Source: Salinisphaera sp. Q1T1-3
GTDB taxonomy: Bacteria; Pseudomonadota; Gammaproteobacteria; Nevskiales; Salinisphaeraceae
Assembly (NCBI RefSeq): GCF_003602005.1
Contig: NZ_QZWD01000009.1
Coordinates: forward strand, 1-64,000
DNA: 64,000 nucleotides
Direction: 5' to 3'
Position 1 is the first letter of the stretch. Each line of letters starts with the position of its first letter. Positions 61,746 through 64,000 of the stretch are shown in pieces. The notes below the pieces were generated by a model that was given only the letters and a program-made list of their open reading frames with translations, ran no database searches and had not been told where the DNA came from. The position numbers and the translations under genes are program-made.

Positions 61746-63941
61746 CTACAGCAGATCCTGTGGATCGACATCGATGGACCAGCGCACCCGGCGTGCCAGC
61801 GGCAGCTTCGGCAAGACGGCCTGCCAGGCATCGAGGATCGGATGGAGCTGGGCGCGTGTGCCAGCGTGCAGCAGCAGCTGCGCGCGATAGCGACCGGCCC
61901 GGCGTGCCATCGGCGCCGGCACCGGCCCCCAGCAGGCCAGCTCGCCGCCGGCCGGGACATGCGCGGCCGCTTCGGCGAGAAAATCGTGGGGTTGCTGGCT
62001 GTCGTGGGCTTCGGCGCGCAACAGGGCCAGATAACCGAAGGGCGGGAGGGCGGTGGCCTCTCGCTCGGCGAGCGCGGCGCGGGCAAACCCGGCATAGCCG
62101 CCGGCGAGCAGGCGATGCAGCAGCGGATGATCGGGATTACGTGTCTGCAACCAGACTTCACCCGGCCGGTCGGCCCGGCCGGCGCGCCCGGCGACCTGGG
62201 TGACCACCTGGGACATATGTTCGGTGGCTCGGAAATCGGCCGAGAACAGGCCGCCGTCGACATCCAGCACGCCAACGCACGTCAGACGCGCGAAATCGTG
62301 TCCCTTGGCCAGCATCTGGGTGCCGACCATCAGCTGTGTGGTGCCGTTGGCGACATCGGCCAGCTGGGCTTCTAGGCGGCCCTTGCGGGCCGTGGCGTCC
62401 CGATCGAAACGCGCGATGGTCACGTGCGGGAACCGGCTGCGCAGGGCCCCGGCCACGCGCTGTGTGCCGGCCCCGAGTGCCAGCAGTTGGGTGCTGCCGC
62501 AGGCGGTACAGGCCTGCGGCGCGGCGGCCTGTTCGCCGCAGTGGTGACAGATCAGACGCCGGCCGCCGGCGTGGGCGGTCATCGGGGCATCGCAGCGCTC
62601 GCACGGTGCGATCCAGCCACAGTCATGGCAGGCCAGGGCCGGTGCGAAGCCGCGCCGGTTGATGAAGATCATCACCTGATTGCCGGCCTCGATGTGTGGT
62701 GTCAGCGCGGCGATCAGCGGATCCGACAGGCCGCCGTCGAGCGGTCGCGAGCGGATATCGATCACACGGATGGCCGGCATCGCCGCGCCGGTGGCGCGGC
62801 GCGTCAGGCGCAGGTGCGCGAAACGATGCGACTGGGCGTTGTGCAGGGTTTCCAGTGCCGGGGTCGCGCTGCCGAGTAATAAAGGAATGCCCGCATCCTG
62901 GGCACGCTTGGCCGCTACATCGCGCGCATGATATCGCAGCCCGTCGCCCTGCTTGTAGGAGCCGTCGTGTTCCTCGTCGACCACGATCAGCCCGAGCCGC
63001 GGCATGGGGGTGAAGACCGCCGAGCGGGTACCGATCACGATATCGGCATCCCCCACGGCCGCGGCCCGCCATACATCGGCGCGTTCGCCGTCCGAGCGGG
63101 CCGAGTGGAGCACGCCGATCGCGGCGTCAAAGCGGGCCCGGACACGCTCGATGAGCTGCGGCGTGAGCCCGATCTCCGGCGCCAGGAACAGACACTGGCC
63201 ACCGCTGGCCAAGACATCGGCCATGCGCCGGAAATACAGCTCGGTCTTCCCGGAGCCCGTCACGCCGTCGATGAGCGCCGGGGCGAAACCCTCGACATCG
63301 CGCAGGCGGGTCAGGGCGTCGCTCTGATCGGCCGTCAGGGCCGGGGCCGGGCCTTCATGGCCACGCTCCAGCCCGCCGGGGAGTGTGACCGCCTCGACCA
63401 GCCCGCGCGCCGCCAGCTGGGCCAGCGGCCGGGCGGCGGTCGGAAACCGGGCAACCAGGGTTGCCTGGGCGATGGCCTGGCCGGCCGTTCGCAATGTGGC
63501 CAGAATTTCGCGCTGGCGCGGCGCCCGGGTCAGCGCGGTCTCGGCATCGACGGCCGGCTCCGATACGGCCTGCCAGCCGCGGTTGCGGCTGGCATCGGCT
63601 GCGGCATCGACGCGGCGCAGCGCGGCGGGCAGTGCGGTCGCCACGGTTTCGCCGAGCGGATGATGGTAATAGCGCGCCGTCCAGCGCAGCAGCTTGAGCA
63701 GCGCCGTATCGAGCAGCGGCGATTCATCCAGACAGCGTTCGACTGGGCGCAGCTTGTCGAGCGCGACCGAAGGCGTCACATCGCAGGCCATGACGATGCC
63801 CACGAGATGGCGTCGTCCGAAGCGCAGCAGCACGCGCATGCCGACCGCGATCGCCACGTTCGACGGCACGAGATAGTCGAACATGCCGTGCAGCGGGACC
63901 GGAACGGCCACGCGAATGACTCGTGTCGTCTCCGCCGCCAT
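61746..63941 (-). CDS. priA: Primosomal replication restart helicase PriA
   Basis: PriA recognises stalled forks and reloads the replisome. The 731-residue protein has an N-terminal DNA-binding domain (VAVPVPLHGMFDYLVPSNVAIAVGMRVLLRFGRR), Walker A LIDGVTGSGKTELYF, the DEEH box LIVVDEEHDGSYKQGDGLRYHARDVA, and eight cysteines in four CxxC pairs for two zinc ions (CHDCGWIAPCERCDAP, CHHCGEQ and CTACGST). The helicase C-lobe follows (GVLDVDGGLFSADFRATEHMSQVVTQVAGRAGR). The ATG at 63941 is preferred to one seven codons earlier. It heads the priA-argS-SPOR row. The last 59 bases of the window, upstream of it, show no gene. Confidence 0.96.
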   Translation of the reverse strand: MAAETTRVIRVAVPVPLHGMFDYLVPSNVAIAVGMRVLLRFGRRHLVGIVMACDVTPSVALDKLRPVERCLDESPLLDTALLKLLRWTARYYHHPLGETVATALPAALRRVDAAADASRNRGWQAVSEPAVDAETALTRAPRQREILATLRTAGQAIAQATLVARFPTAARPLAQLAARGLVEAVTLPGGLERGHEGPAPALTADQSDALTRLRDVEGFAPALIDGVTGSGKTELYFRRMADVLASGGQCLFLAPEIGLTPQLIERVRARFDAAIGVLHSARSDGERADVWRAAAVGDADIVIGTRSAVFTPMPRLGLIVVDEEHDGSYKQGDGLRYHARDVAAKRAQDAGIPLLLGSATPALETLHNAQSHRFAHLRLTRRATGAAMPAIRVIDIRSRPLDGGLSDPLIAALTPHIEAGNQVMIFINRRGFAPALACHDCGWIAPCERCDAPMTAHAGGRRLICHHCGEQAAAPQACTACGSTQLLALGAGTQRVAGALRSRFPHVTIARFDRDATARKGRLEAQLADVANGTTQLMVGTQMLAKGHDFARLTCVGVLDVDGGLFSADFRATEHMSQVVTQVAGRAGRADRPGEVWLQTRNPDHPLLHRLLAGGYAGFARAALAEREATALPPFGYLALLRAEAHDSQQPHDFLAEAAAHVPAGGELACWGPVPAPMARRAGRYRAQLLLHAGTRAQLHPILDAWQAVLPKLPLARRVRWSIDVDPQDLL

Positions 63942-64000
63942 TAAGCCATGGCCTGTGGACAAGTCGGTGGAGTATTTATGGACGAGCGCCTCACGGAATC

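Overview
This is 64 kb of high-GC, gene-dense bacterial chromosome. The gene content (hslVU, argS, priA, mnmG, asd, sodC, mlaA, a PEP-CTERM protein, several osmolyte genes) fits a salt-adapted gammaproteobacterium. Salinisphaera or a close relative is my best guess, from protein resemblance only. I see no rRNA, tRNA, CRISPR array, prophage or transposase gene.

Layout. 0.1-2.7 kb: tail of a sugar-type ABC ATPase, then hslV-hslU and a DUF971 gene. 3.3-6.2 kb: PEP-CTERM protein behind a sigma-54 type promoter, sulfotransferase-like protein, xylose-dehydrogenase-like SDR. 6.8-15 kb: MscS channel, CPA2 antiporter, an unrecognised protein, phytase-like esterase, FkbM and class I methyltransferases, DUF2267 and LURP-one proteins, threonine aldolase. 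16.5-24.6 kb: asd, DUF421, an orphan glycine-betaine binding protein, a four-gene polar amino-acid ABC operon, an OPT transporter. 24.8-32.9 kb: SodC-like protein without two zinc ligands, NDH-2, a renalase-like oxidoreductase, hydrolase-lipoprotein plus mlaA, corA, glycerate kinase. 33.4-38.6 kb: gamma-glutamylcyclotransferase, chorismatase, GT9 glycosyltransferase, two-component pair. 38.8-43.1 kb: an apparent glucosylglycerate module (GpgP/MpgP-like phosphatase, GT81-like synthase, GH13_18 phosphorylase) around an Ivy lysozyme inhibitor. 43.4-53.5 kb: mnmG, oppABCD, cardiolipin synthase plus EEP protein, then a detached oppF. 53.7-64 kb: RRM protein, M48 peptidase, uvrD, a GluR0-like ligand-gated potassium channel, and SPOR protein-argS-priA.

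Two large-scale features stand out. First, the spaces between genes carry families of non-coding repeats. Family F1 has five copies of about 280-315 bp with terminal inverted repeats beginning TAGGGC(C/G)TGTTGA; F2 is a chain of four hairpins with three copies; F3 has two copies; F4 is a single 130-bp element with 23-bp inverted ends. They resemble MITEs. Several lie exactly at gene ends, so that the TAG of the element is the stop codon of the neighbouring gene. Second, the widely conserved order priA-argS-SPOR-hslV-hslU-DUF971 is split between the two ends of the window. The orientations are those expected if about 59 kb had been inverted, and a damaged F1 copy lies at the right-hand junction.

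Physiologically the region is rich in osmotic and envelope functions: betaine-type binding protein, MscS, CPA2 antiporter, glucosylglycerate synthesis and breakdown, MlaA, cardiolipin synthase and Ivy.
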